DNA of 64,000 nucleotides from Nitrospirota bacterium (GCA_040754395.1 JBFMCL010000003.1:62001-126000); one strand, 5' to 3'. Shown: positions 15,401-25,173, counted from the first letter of the stretch. The notes: a model not told the origin generated them from the sequence alone. A program made the numbers and translations.

Positions 15401-16006
15401 GTGAACGCAAAAGGTCATAATTCACCAGAAAACAACAAGCGCCCCGCAATGGCCGGGCTGCTGCTTTTTTCTGTAGTGTGTTTCGTTGTGCTCTGGAGTT
15501 CGGTCTGCACCGGCGCAGATATTGTCGGACCGGAGGTGAGACTGGAAAACAACGAGCTTTATGTGACAGCGAGGCTCGCCCTGAATGAAAAAACCGTGCA
15601 GGAATTGCGTAACGGGATAACAAAGGAGTTCATATTCTATATAGACCTTTTCAAGGTCTGGAAGATGTGGCCCGATGAATTCGTCCTTAACAAAACATTT
15701 ACAAAGACCCTGAAATCCGATCCGGTAAAAACGGAATATGTTGCAATCTCACGCGATGAAAGCACCCAGATCAGGAAAAGATTCAAAACCCTTCAATCAA
15801 TGATCGAATGGGGGCTTACCATTGACAACCTGAAGCTTGCCAGTATGCGTGATATTGAACCGGCAACATATTTTGTGAGAGTGACGGTTGAATCCAAAAT
15901 AAGGACGCTTCCGCCTGTAATAGGATATTTCATGATCTTCCTGCCGGAAAATGAATTCAGGATTAAGAAAGACTCTCCGTTCTTCACTTCAGGACAGGCA
16001 AGGTGA
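15401..16006 (+). CDS. DUF4390 domain protein
   Basis: This 201-residue exported protein has a hydrophobic signal segment (AGLLLFSVVCFVVLWSS). The mature part has the DUF4390 pattern: paired beta strands with ELYVTARLALNEKTVQELRNG, then a late YFVRVTVESKIRTLPP. The start is GTG at 15401; an ATG 16 codons in is an alternative, and neither has a clear ribosome site. It overlaps the sensor kinase gene by four bases (GTGA). DUF4390 proteins regularly precede NtrY-like kinases, so an envelope role in signal input is likely, though unproven. Confidence 0.8.
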   Translation: MNAKGHNSPENNKRPAMAGLLLFSVVCFVVLWSSVCTGADIVGPEVRLENNELYVTARLALNEKTVQELRNGITKEFIFYIDLFKVWKMWPDEFVLNKTFTKTLKSDPVKTEYVAISRDESTQIRKRFKTLQSMIEWGLTIDNLKLASMRDIEPATYFVRVTVESKIRTLPPVIGYFMIFLPENEFRIKKDSPFFTSGQAR

Positions 16007-18042
16007 AAAAACTCCGCTTTCAGGTCGCGCTGGCCGTCGCGGCTTTTCTGGTCGTTGTTGCATTCGTGATTCAGCTGTATTATATGCAATTCGGTATCGT
16101 TCCTTTTATGACAAGACTCACCCTTCTCCTGCTCCTGAATCTGACGGTTATCGCATTGCTTGTTCTCATGTTCTTTGTTGCAAAAAGCTTCATTAAATTG
16201 TATATCGAGAGGCGACACAGGGTCCTCGGCTATAAATTCAAGACAAAGCTCGTCGTAATCCTCGTCATCCTTACGCTCATTCCCGCCACCATTTTATTCC
16301 TCGTGGCCGGTGGCCTCATTACCAACTACATGGACAGATGGTTCGTGCCGCAGATAAAACAACCGCTGGAAAGCTCGATAGAAATTGCAAAATCCGTGTA
16401 TGAGATTGAACGAAATCGTCTTCTGTTATATGGAAAAGGGCTCCGCGCAGGCAAAGCCGTCAAGGGAGAATATACCGTCACACATCTCTCCAGAATGCCC
16501 AGGCATCCGACAGAAACTGTAAAGGCAGCCTTTGAAGGAAAGGAAGGGACTGAGGTCGTATCCGGAAGACAGGGCGATATCATCCGGGCGGTCATCCCTG
16601 AATATACGCATGACAAACAGACCGGGGTAATGGTGATTGAATACCTGATCCCCGCAGCAATTACCGAAAATGTCGAGGAAGTAAAAGATGCGTATGAGTA
16701 TTTCCTTGCCCTGGAAGCGTGGAAATTGCCGATCAAGGTTAATTACCTCCTGATTCTCGGTTTTTTTACCCTGCTGGTCGTCTTCATGGCGCTCTGGGTG
16801 GCACTCAGGATATCCAGAGGGATAACAGAACCCATACAGCAGCTTGCGCAGGCAACTGAGCTCGTTGCTGCCGGCAATCTTGATACGGAAATAGACATCA
16901 AGCGGGAAGATGAGATCGGGCTGCTGATAAATTCCTTCAATCATATGGTGAGAGAACTGAAAGAAGGCAAGGAAACGCTCCAGTCGGCATACCTTGAATC
17001 AGACAGGCGAAGGCTGTTCATGGAAAACATCCTCGATAATATAAACTCCGGGGTCATTCTGCTCGATACAAACGGAGAAGTCCTGATGATAAGCAAGCGT
17101 GCATGTGAAATCATCAACATCACGCCGGAACAGGCAATCAACAGGCATTACCGGCACCTCATGTCTCAGATCAATTCGAAGGAACTGCAGAACCTTGTCA
17201 GCGGGATAGAAGGCCGGGAATTCAAACCCGTGCAGAAGGAAATAAAAGCGGTCATCGGCGACAAAAAGGCCATACTCCTTGTCTTTATCACAAGCCTGAA
17301 GGATGCACAGAACTATATCGGCCTTCTCGTGGTATTCGAGGATCTCACAGAGGTCATAGAGGCACAAAAGGCGCTTACGTGGCAGGATGTCGCAAGGAAA
17401 ATAGCTCATGAGATAAAAAATCCCCTGACCCCGATAAAACTTTCCACAGAACGCATGATAAAGAAATGGGAGCGGAAAGATACTGACTTTGACGAGGTGT
17501 TTCACCGGTCGGCAAAAACAATCGTGAAAGAGGTCGACAGCCTGAAACGGCTTGTTGACGAATTTTCGAGATTCGGCAAGATGCCCGCAATGCATAAGAC
17601 TCCGATATCATTGGCAGCTATCGTGAACGAAGTGGTCAACCTCTACAGGGACTATAAGGGCATCCTGATGACAGTATCTATTCCTGATGATATGCCGCCG
17701 GTCGAACTGGATGGCGAGCAGTTCAGGAGGGTACTGATAAATGTATTTGACAATGCAATTCAGGCCCTCACAAACAGCGGCAGAATCGATGTATCGGTCG
17801 GATTCGAAGAATCCCTGAACAGGTCGTATATTGAAATAGCGGACAATGGTCCCGGCATCAGGGACGAGGACAAGGAAAAACTGTTTCTTCCCTATTTCTC
17901 GACAAAAAAAACCGGCACCGGCCTCGGCCTTGCAATAGCAAACAGGATAATAAAGGAACACGGAGGGTTCATTCGGGTGAGAGACAATGAACCAGAAGGG
18001 ACTGTTTTTACCATAGAGATACCCATAAAGGAGAATGTATGA
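16003..18042 (+). CDS. ntrY: NtrY-like membrane sensor histidine kinase
   Basis: This 679-residue kinase has membrane segments near residues 8-27, 37-63, 84-108 and 250-270. An extracytoplasmic region lies between the last two. A HAMP domain (about 270-325), a PAS domain (about 335-450), a HisKA helix with the phosphoacceptor in ARKIAHEIKNPLTPIKLS, and an ATP-binding domain with N, G1 and G2 boxes (NVFDNAIQA, IADNGPGI, GTGLGLAI) complete it. It phosphorylates the NtrX-type regulator encoded next (ATGA overlap). NtrY/NtrX pairs link nitrogen, redox or envelope signals to sigma-54 transcription; the signal here is unknown. Confidence 0.9.
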   Translation: MKKLRFQVALAVAAFLVVVAFVIQLYYMQFGIVPFMTRLTLLLLLNLTVIALLVLMFFVAKSFIKLYIERRHRVLGYKFKTKLVVILVILTLIPATILFLVAGGLITNYMDRWFVPQIKQPLESSIEIAKSVYEIERNRLLLYGKGLRAGKAVKGEYTVTHLSRMPRHPTETVKAAFEGKEGTEVVSGRQGDIIRAVIPEYTHDKQTGVMVIEYLIPAAITENVEEVKDAYEYFLALEAWKLPIKVNYLLILGFFTLLVVFMALWVALRISRGITEPIQQLAQATELVAAGNLDTEIDIKREDEIGLLINSFNHMVRELKEGKETLQSAYLESDRRRLFMENILDNINSGVILLDTNGEVLMISKRACEIINITPEQAINRHYRHLMSQINSKELQNLVSGIEGREFKPVQKEIKAVIGDKKAILLVFITSLKDAQNYIGLLVVFEDLTEVIEAQKALTWQDVARKIAHEIKNPLTPIKLSTERMIKKWERKDTDFDEVFHRSAKTIVKEVDSLKRLVDEFSRFGKMPAMHKTPISLAAIVNEVVNLYRDYKGILMTVSIPDDMPPVELDGEQFRRVLINVFDNAIQALTNSGRIDVSVGFEESLNRSYIEIADNGPGIRDEDKEKLFLPYFSTKKTGTGLGLAIANRIIKEHGGFIRVRDNEPEGTVFTIEIPIKENV

Positions 18043-19382
18043 GAGATCTCACAATTTTGGTAATAGATGATGAAGAAGGCATCAGGGAAAGTCTTTCGGA
18101 CATATTTGCAGATGAAGGATATACTGTATTTTCCGCAAGTACCGGCGAAGAGGGGTTGAAGATACTCAGGGAACAAAGCTCCGATCTTGTGCTGCTCGAT
18201 GTGTGGCTTCCGGGCATTGACGGCATCCAGACGCTCAAGGAAGTCAAACAGATGCAGCCGTATCTGCCGGTAATCATGATCTCCGGACACGCAAACGTCG
18301 AGATTGCTGTCAATGCAACGAGAATGGGCGCATACGATTTTCTTGAAAAGCCCCTTTCCCTTGAACGGGTACTCCTGGTCGCACGGAGGGCACTCGAAAA
18401 AAGAGCGCTCGAAATAGAGAACAGGTCACTCAGGCAGGATATCGAGAAAAAATGGCGTCTTATCGGCGATTCCCCGAAGATGAAACATCTCAGGGAGCAG
18501 ATAGAGATGGCCGCAAGAAGCCACAGCAGGGTTCTGATACTCGGAGAGAGTGGATCGGGCAAGGAAGTGATTGCACACATTCTGCATGAGCACAGTAACA
18601 GAGCTGAAAAGCCTTTTGTAGAAATGAACTGTGCTGCCATACCACAGGAGCTCATAGAGAGCGAGCTTTTCGGTCACGAAAAAGGCTCCTTTACGGGGGC
18701 ATTCGAACGAAAAAAAGGCAAGTTCGAACTTGCCGATGAAGGAACGCTTTTTCTCGATGAGATTGGCGACATGTCCCTTTCGACACAGTCAAAGGTTCTC
18801 AGGGTGATCGAGACCCAGGAATTTCAGCGGGTGGGCGGGAGCAGGAATATAAAAGTGGATGTGAGAATCATATCAGCAACAAACAAGAACCTCGTTGAAG
18901 AGGTAGGTAAAGGCAATTTCAGGGAGGATCTGCTGTTCAGGCTGAACGTTATCCCTATCAATATTCCTCCTCTCAGGGAGAGAAAGGAAGACATCCCTGC
19001 GCTTGTTGATCATTTTATTGAATTTTTCGCATCAGAATACGGCCAGAAACCCAAGAAGATATCTCCCGACGGGCTGAAGATACTCGAATCCTATGCCTGG
19101 CCCGGCAATATCAGGGAATTGAGGAATGTGATAGAGAGACTTGTCATCATGACCCCTTCAGCGTCTATTGCAGCAAAAAACATCGCGTTTGGCGGGGGAG
19201 TGCGTTCAGACTATTTTTCACTGAACACCCTGAAGGAAGCAAGGGAGTCGTTTGAAAAGGATTTTATCACCAAAAAACTGGAAGAGAACAACTGGAACAT
19301 TTCAAAAACCGCTGAACTTCTTGAGATCGAACGGAGCAATCTGCACAGGAAAATCAAGGCTTACGACATAAAATCACCCTAA
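18039..19382 (+). CDS. ntrX: NtrX-like sigma-54-dependent response regulator
   Basis: This 447-residue regulator has a receiver domain (phospho-Asp in DLVLLDVWLPGIDG), an AAA+ domain with Walker A GESGSGKE, and a Fis-type DNA-binding helix-turn-helix (NISKTAELLEIERSNLHRKIK). The sigma-54 contact loop reads GSFTGAF, a GAFTGA variant with Ser at position two that is common in NtrX relatives. It would activate sigma-54 promoters from upstream palindromes. The cytochrome operon at 6.6 kb has such a promoter, but no data tie the two together. Confidence 0.92.
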   Translation: MRDLTILVIDDEEGIRESLSDIFADEGYTVFSASTGEEGLKILREQSSDLVLLDVWLPGIDGIQTLKEVKQMQPYLPVIMISGHANVEIAVNATRMGAYDFLEKPLSLERVLLVARRALEKRALEIENRSLRQDIEKKWRLIGDSPKMKHLREQIEMAARSHSRVLILGESGSGKEVIAHILHEHSNRAEKPFVEMNCAAIPQELIESELFGHEKGSFTGAFERKKGKFELADEGTLFLDEIGDMSLSTQSKVLRVIETQEFQRVGGSRNIKVDVRIISATNKNLVEEVGKGNFREDLLFRLNVIPINIPPLRERKEDIPALVDHFIEFFASEYGQKPKKISPDGLKILESYAWPGNIRELRNVIERLVIMTPSASIAAKNIAFGGGVRSDYFSLNTLKEARESFEKDFITKKLEENNWNISKTAELLEIERSNLHRKIKAYDIKSP

Positions 19383-19551
19383 GGGCTCCCTGGTCTCCAC
19401 GGGATGTTCCTTAAACTGTGAATAGCTTCGAGCAGATTCCATCCCGCATACATATATGCAGCCGGAGGTGACAACATACGGTCGGGAGGTTGCTCACCCG
19501 GCCCGGAACCAACAGGATCTTTTGCCTCCTTCAGAAATACAGATCCAGTTC

Positions 19552-20442
19552 TTATTGTTTCCCCCGCATGAAGACCTGAAGGGGCGGAGCTTTTCCTTCC
19601 TTGTCCTGTCCCATATACAAAGTCATATGGGGGAATGGGATCTCGATATTTCGCTCGTCAAACTTCATTTTCAGCCGCCGGTTGAATTCACGGCCGATGC
19701 GCCACTGCTTGATCGGCAGCGTGGTTGTGCGTGCCTTAATTACGACAGCAGAGTCTGCAAACTGATCCAGTCCGAGTATCTCTATCGGCTCAAGAATATC
19801 GTCTTTATACTCAGGATCGTTTCTGAGTTCCTCATCCACTTCTTTGATGACCCCGATCACTTCGTCCACGTCTTCCCTGTAGGCCACACCGATATCAAAG
19901 ACATACCGGGAGAAGTCCTTGGTCATGTTCGTCACCACATCGATCTGCCCGTTCGGGACATAGTGGACATTGCCTGCCAGATCACGGAGAATCGTGGTTT
20001 TCAGGTTCATCTTTTCTACGAGTCCGCTCTTCCCGGCAATCTGTATAACATCCCCCACACGTATCTGATCCTCAAGAAGAATAAAAAAACCGCTGATTAC
20101 GTCTTTCACCAAGTTCTGTGCGCCAAAACCGATGGCAAGACCTGCAATACCGGCAGCAGCAAGGAGGGGCCCGATCTCTATCCCGACTTCTTTCATAATC
20201 ATCATCGTTGCAATGACAAGGATTAGAATGTTCAGAGTGTACCTGACAATGGAGCCGAGTGTCTGTGTCCTTTTCTGCACTTCCAGGTCATCTGTCTGCC
20301 TTGTGAGAACCTTAAGAAGACGCGTTGAGATCATCTTCTTCGTTTTCAGTGCAAGAGCAGCCAAAAAAAGTATGAAGACAATTTTCAGCCCGCTTGTCAT
20401 GAACCATTCACTCAATTTCTGAATATACCCGTCCACATTCAT
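19552..20442 (-). CDS. MscS-family mechanosensitive channel
   Basis: This 296-residue channel has three membrane helices. The third, pore-lining helix carries the Gly/Ala pattern AAAGIAGLAIGFGAQNLVKDVISG, which continues into the beta domain with VGDVIQIAGKSGLVEKMNLKTTILRDLAGN and the alpha-beta C-terminal vestibule. It would release solutes on osmotic downshock. It is a single gene, convergent with ntrX, with a 169-base gap in which nothing else is recognised. Confidence 0.93.
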   Translation of the reverse strand: MNVDGYIQKLSEWFMTSGLKIVFILFLAALALKTKKMISTRLLKVLTRQTDDLEVQKRTQTLGSIVRYTLNILILVIATMMIMKEVGIEIGPLLAAAGIAGLAIGFGAQNLVKDVISGFFILLEDQIRVGDVIQIAGKSGLVEKMNLKTTILRDLAGNVHYVPNGQIDVVTNMTKDFSRYVFDIGVAYREDVDEVIGVIKEVDEELRNDPEYKDDILEPIEILGLDQFADSAVVIKARTTTLPIKQWRIGREFNRRLKMKFDERNIEIPFPHMTLYMGQDKEGKAPPLQVFMRGKQ

Positions 20443-20747
20443 AAGACCTCCCTTATATATTTCCCCTCCGTATACATATTTTATGGCCTTGCCCGATTCT
20501 TCACATGCTTTTCTGTTATGACTGAATGAGAAATGCCTTTTTCATCAGGCCAGCGTTCGCGGAAGCAATAATTCTGCTTAAATTATCAGGCAGACGCACA
20601 ACAAAGCAGCTATATTTTTGCAAGTAACGAGTTCCCTGTCAAGAAGAATTGGGATTCATTGAATTAGATTTTTATATTTTTATATGATATTATTTAAATA
20701 TTAAGCAGCATAATTCATCCTCACGAATATGATGACAAGGGAATACA
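20443..20747. other. Divergent intergenic region, AT-rich to the right
   Basis: This 305-base gap separates the MscS gene from the FKBP-like/methyltransferase gene. The right third (about 20655-20705) is a run of A/T with several TATATT-like hexamers and probably holds the promoter for the gene at 20748, whose ATG is preceded by AAGGGA. No small gene, riboswitch or repeat is recognised. Confidence 0.4.
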
Positions 20748-21980
20748 ATGAGCGTATCGGCTGAAGAGAAAAATAACCGGATTACGGAGAAGGGACTGGC
20801 AAGCCTCGAATTCACCATGCAGTGGGAGAGCGTGCATGCTGCCCACACAGACACCTATTTTGCGAGGAAGGTTACCTTCTGGAGGGATATCCTGCCCAAG
20901 CAGATCTATCAGATTCTTCTTGGCGCAAGAGATGGCGATATTTTTGAATTCTCTGCAAGAAGCGGGCAGATTGTACAGGAATTTGATCCCGGATATGAAT
21001 TTCCCATCACCCTAACCCAGTTTGACCGGCAGTATTTTCCTTTGGCTACTATTGAACCCCGGATCGGAAGATTCTATCCGAAAGGGATGCTTAAGGCATT
21101 GCCAGGCATTTTCAGGGGAAACGTCTCTCCTTTCAGGTGTGTTGGCATGAAGGATCAGGAAATATTCGTAAACTTCAACCATCCCCTGGCTGCTAAGGAC
21201 ATAAGGCTTACTGTGCTCGTCCGCGACGTAAGGGGCAAGGCAGGTGAACTGGGCGGGTCATGCACCGACTGGATGGATACAATAACAGATGGTCCGGGCA
21301 TGCAGGCAAGATGGAAGAAGTCTCCTTCCGACTTCTTTTCTGACGACCCTTTCAGGCGGAACAATGAAGACAGTGACAGCGCCTTTTATGAGACCCCCCG
21401 TCTTGTTGCACACCTTGATCAACAGGCCGTTTCGGTCATCAGCAGTCTTTACGGATTTTTCCTCAGGAACGGCATGAACGTGCTGGATCTGATGAGCAGC
21501 TACATGTCTCATATCCCGGACTATCTCGAACTTGATTTCCTGACCGGCCTTGGTCTCAATGATGAAGAGATGTCACTCAACCCCCGGCTGACCGGCCACG
21601 TCGTGCACGATCTGAATATCGTTCAGGATCTTCCGTTTTCCGATAATCTTTTTGACGCCGTTATCTGCACCGTATCCGTTGAGTATCTGACCTCTCCGTT
21701 CAGGGTCTTTGAGAGCGTTGCGAGGGTTCTCAAACCAGGAGGCTATTTCATTATTACTTTCTCAAACCGCTGGTTCCCTCCGAAGGTCGTCAGGATATGG
21801 ACCGAAATCCATGAATTTGAGCGCGTGGGTCTTGTCACTGAATACTTTCTGCGATCAGGAAAATTCAGGAAAATCGGGACATACTCCATGAGAGGACTTC
21901 CCCGTCCCGAAGATGACAGGCATTACCCCGGTGTCATGGTTTCAGATCCGGTATTTGCGGTGTGGGGCCAAAAATCCTGA
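20748..21980 (+). CDS. FKBP-like domain fused to a SAM-dependent methyltransferase-like domain
   Basis: This 410-residue two-part protein has an N-terminal half with SlyD/FKBP-type signatures: DGDIFEF, a central insert, and NFNHPLAAKDIRLTVLV (about residues 142-157), matching the closing strand of FKBP peptidyl-prolyl isomerases. The C-terminal half (about 235-400) resembles a class I methyltransferase: NVLDLMSSYMSHIP, DLPFSDNLFDAVICTVSVEYL and RVLKPGGYFIITFSNR. Motif I lacks the usual glycine-rich loop, so SAM binding is uncertain. It is a single gene with AAGGGA before the ATG. Substrate unknown; it could act on nascent or folding proteins, which is speculation. Confidence 0.7.
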   Translation: MSVSAEEKNNRITEKGLASLEFTMQWESVHAAHTDTYFARKVTFWRDILPKQIYQILLGARDGDIFEFSARSGQIVQEFDPGYEFPITLTQFDRQYFPLATIEPRIGRFYPKGMLKALPGIFRGNVSPFRCVGMKDQEIFVNFNHPLAAKDIRLTVLVRDVRGKAGELGGSCTDWMDTITDGPGMQARWKKSPSDFFSDDPFRRNNEDSDSAFYETPRLVAHLDQQAVSVISSLYGFFLRNGMNVLDLMSSYMSHIPDYLELDFLTGLGLNDEEMSLNPRLTGHVVHDLNIVQDLPFSDNLFDAVICTVSVEYLTSPFRVFESVARVLKPGGYFIITFSNRWFPPKVVRIWTEIHEFERVGLVTEYFLRSGKFRKIGTYSMRGLPRPEDDRHYPGVMVSDPVFAVWGQKS

Positions 21981-22073
21981 GATATACCCACTGCAATACA
22001 CGCTCATGCTGAGGGCCACGGACACCGTGCGGGAAGAGCAAGAGATGCGTTGCATTCCTCATTTCCATAAAAT

Positions 22074-22898
22074 ATGCGCATAATCCTTCAGAGTGATGAA
22101 ATTGAGGATTTCCGGAAAAAGATCTGGGAATACTACCGTATCAACGGACGTGATATGCCGTGGAGGCATACCTGCAACCCGTATCATATCCTTGTATCCG
22201 AAATCATGCTTCAGCAGACCCAGGTTGAGCGGGTGGCCGGCAAATACCTGCTTTTTCTCTCTGCTTTCCCGGATTTCCCATCTCTTTCCCGCGCACCACT
22301 CCGGGCCGTCCTTTCATTGTGGCAGGGACTGGGGTACAACCGCCGTGCGATCGCCTTGCATCACACAGCCAAGGAAGTCACGGACCAATTCAACGGCGTC
22401 CTTCCCTCCTCTGCTGATGCGCTCGAAAAACTCCCGGGAATCGGAAAAGCAACAGCCTCAGCGATAGCCGCATTTGCGTTCAATGCTCCTGTGGCATTCA
22501 TCGAGACAAATATACGACGGGTATTCATTCACTGCTTTCTTTCAGACAGGGATAAAGTGCCGGACAAGGACATACTTCCGCTCGTCGTACAGACTCTCGA
22601 CCATGCAGATCCCCGCCGGTGGTATTATGCGCTCATGGATTACGGTGCCATGCTGAAAGGCTCGATGCGTAATCCGAATAAAAAAAGTGCGCATTACCGG
22701 AAACAGGCAGCTTATCAGGGCTCCATCAGGCAATTAAGAGGTCTGGTGTTGAAGGAATTTCTTGAGGGCACCATTGTGACAGAAACAGCTCTCTCCAGAA
22801 AACTCTCGATCCCTTCCGAAACGATACGGAAGATATGCCTGCAGCTTCGCAAAGAGGGATTTCTGAAACTCCACGGGAAACGGTTCTCGATCGTTTGA
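22074..22898 (+). CDS. MutY/Nth-superfamily DNA glycosylase lacking the Fe-S cluster
   Basis: This 274-residue HhH-GPD glycosylase is of MutY type by landmarks PWRHTCNPYHILVSEIMLQQTQV, WQGLGYNRRAIALH and the helix-hairpin-helix LEKLPGIGKATASAIAAFAF. The first catalytic acid (Glu in VSEIMLQQT) is present. The region that normally has the catalytic Asp (LDGNV in MutY) reads IETNIRRVF, placing Glu there. After MDYGAML there are none of the four Fe-S cysteines. The last 60 residues look like a winged helix (SRKLSIPSETIRKICLQLRKEGFL). Adenine excision opposite 8-oxoG is possible but unproven for this variant. Confidence 0.8.
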   Translation: MRIILQSDEIEDFRKKIWEYYRINGRDMPWRHTCNPYHILVSEIMLQQTQVERVAGKYLLFLSAFPDFPSLSRAPLRAVLSLWQGLGYNRRAIALHHTAKEVTDQFNGVLPSSADALEKLPGIGKATASAIAAFAFNAPVAFIETNIRRVFIHCFLSDRDKVPDKDILPLVVQTLDHADPRRWYYALMDYGAMLKGSMRNPNKKSAHYRKQAAYQGSIRQLRGLVLKEFLEGTIVTETALSRKLSIPSETIRKICLQLRKEGFLKLHGKRFSIV

Positions 22899-22907
22899 AA
22901 TCCGTTA

Positions 22908-23636
22908 TTACGGAACAACCCTGATGATCTTCTCTCTGGAAATTCCGCTGAGCAGTTCCTTAAGGGCTTCTTCGAGACTGGACTGATCCAGAGACTCAAG
23001 AGTCACCATGACGGAATATTCGTCACTATCGATAATGGGATACGATCCTATCTTGACATTCCCGTAAATCTTCACGATCCGGTTCAGCACCGGGGCAACC
23101 CTGGATTCACTCTCGTTCAGATACACTTTCTTAAGGGATATGAGAGGCTCGTTGAATAACGTCTCGATCGCGAGGAACTTCTTCCGCAGCAATTGCGGTA
23201 TGCCGGGAAAAATGAATACATTTCTGAATTTGATAAGAGGAAAAGTAAGCGTTCCGTCGCTTATCAGTTCCGCCCCTTCAGGAACCTCTGCCATTTTTAC
23301 CTGCTCCGGGGTAAGATTCCCCTGCTTTTTGGTGAGAATTTCCTTCAGGTCGTCACTGATCACCGGTTTTACCTTGAATGCCTTTGATATTCCCTCTATT
23401 GTCACATCGTCATGTGTCGGACCGATTCCCCCTGAGGTAAAGACAAAATCAAATTTCCTGGAAAAAGCCTTGACCTCTTCAGCTATTTCATCAACCGAGT
23501 CAGGGATGATGGTGATACGGTGTAGTTGAATTCCATGAGACCATAACTCCTGCGCCATGAAAAAGGAATTATAGTCCTGCACCTTCCCTGAGAGAATCTC
23601 ATCGCCTATGATTATTATTCCCGCTGTCTTTCCCAT
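22908..23636 (-). CDS. CinA N-terminal (MoaB-like molybdopterin-binding fold) domain protein
   Basis: The protein is 242 residues from the ATG at 23636. The N-terminal 165 residues are a MoCF_biosynth domain: GIIIIGDEILSGKVQD and the motif FTSGGIGPTHDDVTIEGIS, then PLIKFRNVFIFPGIPQLLRKKF. A C-terminal alpha-beta part follows, and the CinA deamidase domain is missing. That domain occurs as a separate gene at 56532-57020. Stand-alone versions are related to ADP-ribose pyrophosphatase or FAD-synthetase-like proteins. The gene is convergent with the glycosylase, nine bases apart. Confidence 0.85.
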   Translation of the reverse strand: MGKTAGIIIIGDEILSGKVQDYNSFFMAQELWSHGIQLHRITIIPDSVDEIAEEVKAFSRKFDFVFTSGGIGPTHDDVTIEGISKAFKVKPVISDDLKEILTKKQGNLTPEQVKMAEVPEGAELISDGTLTFPLIKFRNVFIFPGIPQLLRKKFLAIETLFNEPLISLKKVYLNESESRVAPVLNRIVKIYGNVKIGSYPIIDSDEYSVMVTLESLDQSSLEEALKELLSGISREKIIRVVP

Positions 23637-24264
23637 ACTATATCCTTCACATTTCTTCCTGTGCAAAAACGCCGGGATGATTCATATGAGGTGAACACTT
23701 TCCGTTTCCGGTCAGAATAACCCCTCTGCCACTGGTACATTCTGCCGGTTCTCTGCTATACATACCCTTTATATCCTTCACCAAATGACCTCATTGGGGC
23801 GCATCCGTCGTGTTCTTCTGTAGGCTCAGCCGCAGGCTGTACAATGCGGATAGCTGCATCATGGGGGAAATCTGCAAAGAGGTCGCTTTTCTCGCCTGTT
23901 TCATTCCCGCTCTTTTCTCATTACGCGTTATAATAACAGAAAAAATACCACACTTCAACGTTCACCACTGTTATTGTCAGGGGGGATTTCTCAAACGCGC
24001 CGCAGGAAATAATCGTTCTCCATCCTTGCATCTTCTCCTGTTTTTTAATAAATCCAAAAAAGGTATATACTATGTAAATAAGGCTGAAAATACAGCCTGT
24101 AAAGAAAATCCCCTCAATGCCGCTTTGCCTTCGCCTCAGCGGAACGCCGGAATGCGAAGGGGAAAAGGGAAGGCCAAGGTTGCAGGGCATGCAATCTTTT
24201 GCAGGACTGTTTTTTTAGCGACACATATACAAACCCGATTTTGACGAAAGGAGGGAGCAAGGAT
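23637..24264. other. Long intergenic region without a recognised gene
   Basis: This 628-base gap lies between the divergent CinA-domain and DUF362 genes. Open frames here have no family resemblance, biased composition or ribosome site. An inverted pair CCTTCGC ... GCGAAGG (about 24127-24160) could form a hairpin. GGAGGG just before 24265 serves the DUF362 gene. Promoters for both flanking genes must lie here, but none is clear. Confidence 0.4.
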
Positions 24265-25173
24265 ATGGACAGGAGAGAATTCCTGCGGCTTTCAGCACTT
24301 TCAGGCTGCGGCCTGATTCTTGGAGAACGTCTGGATTTTATGATTCGCCCTGCCGAAGCATCCGAAAAATATGATCTCGTAGTCGCTCAGGGCACCGGCA
24401 AATCGCCGTCTGCTATAACAAAAGCTGCCATCGACGCATTCGGAGGCATCAGGAAATTCATCTCAAAAGGAGATGTCGTTGTGGTAAAACCGAACATGGC
24501 CTGGGACCGTCTGCCGGAGCAGGCGGCAAATACCAATCCTGAAGTGGTTGCAACTGTTGTAAAGCTCTGCTTTGAGGCAGGCGCCAAAAAAGTGAAGGTC
24601 TTTGACCGGAGCGTCAACGACCCGCGCAGATGCTACAGGCAAAGCGGCATTTCTGATGCCGTCAGCGCACTGGGCGCTGAAGTGAGCCACATTGACGAGA
24701 GAAGGTTCAGGGATGTCTCCATTCACGGGCAGGTCCTGAAATCTTGGCCTCTCTACAAGGACATATTTGATGCCGATAAGATCATCAACGTGCCGGTTGC
24801 AAAACATCACGGGCTTGCGAAACTGACCATGTCGATGAAGAACTGGATGGGTGTCATGGGGGGACAGCGCGGGAGAATCCACCAGAGAATCGGCGAGAGC
24901 CTCGCGGATATCTGTCTTGTTATCAAGCCGACTCTCACCGTCCTTGATGCTGTTCGCATCCTTGTTGCGAACGGACCTCAGGGAGGAGATATCAGGGATG
25001 TGAAAAGGCTTGATACCGTCATAGTCGGCGCAGATCAGGTCGCAATCGACTCATACGGAGCAACCCTTTTCGGCATGAAAGGAGGCGACCTCTCATATGT
25101 ACGGGCCGGAGCTGTTGCAGGCATCGGTACCATGGACCTTGCGAAGCTTAAGATCAAGAACCTGAATGTCTAA
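24265..25173 (+). CDS. DUF362 domain protein with Tat-like signal
   Basis: The protein is 302 residues from the ATG at 24265 with GGAGGG upstream. The N-terminus MDRREFLRLSALSGCGLILG has the twin-arginine pattern, indicating export of a folded protein. The mature part matches DUF362 (PF04015): GDVVVVKPNMAWD, NTNPEVVATVVKLCFEAGAK, INVPVAKHHGLAKLTMSMKNWMG and VGADQVAIDSYG. It overlaps the following ferredoxin-type membrane protein by eight bases. DUF362 proteins are frequently paired with iron-sulphur proteins; the biochemical role is not established. Confidence 0.88.
   Translation: MDRREFLRLSALSGCGLILGERLDFMIRPAEASEKYDLVVAQGTGKSPSAITKAAIDAFGGIRKFISKGDVVVVKPNMAWDRLPEQAANTNPEVVATVVKLCFEAGAKKVKVFDRSVNDPRRCYRQSGISDAVSALGAEVSHIDERRFRDVSIHGQVLKSWPLYKDIFDADKIINVPVAKHHGLAKLTMSMKNWMGVMGGQRGRIHQRIGESLADICLVIKPTLTVLDAVRILVANGPQGGDIRDVKRLDTVIVGADQVAIDSYGATLFGMKGGDLSYVRAGAVAGIGTMDLAKLKIKNLNV

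Noticed and set aside
23810-24244. 144-codon open frame between the CinA-domain and DUF362 genes
   Set aside because: No ribosome site, no family resemblance, and a composition like random translation; it runs into the DUF362 ribosome site.
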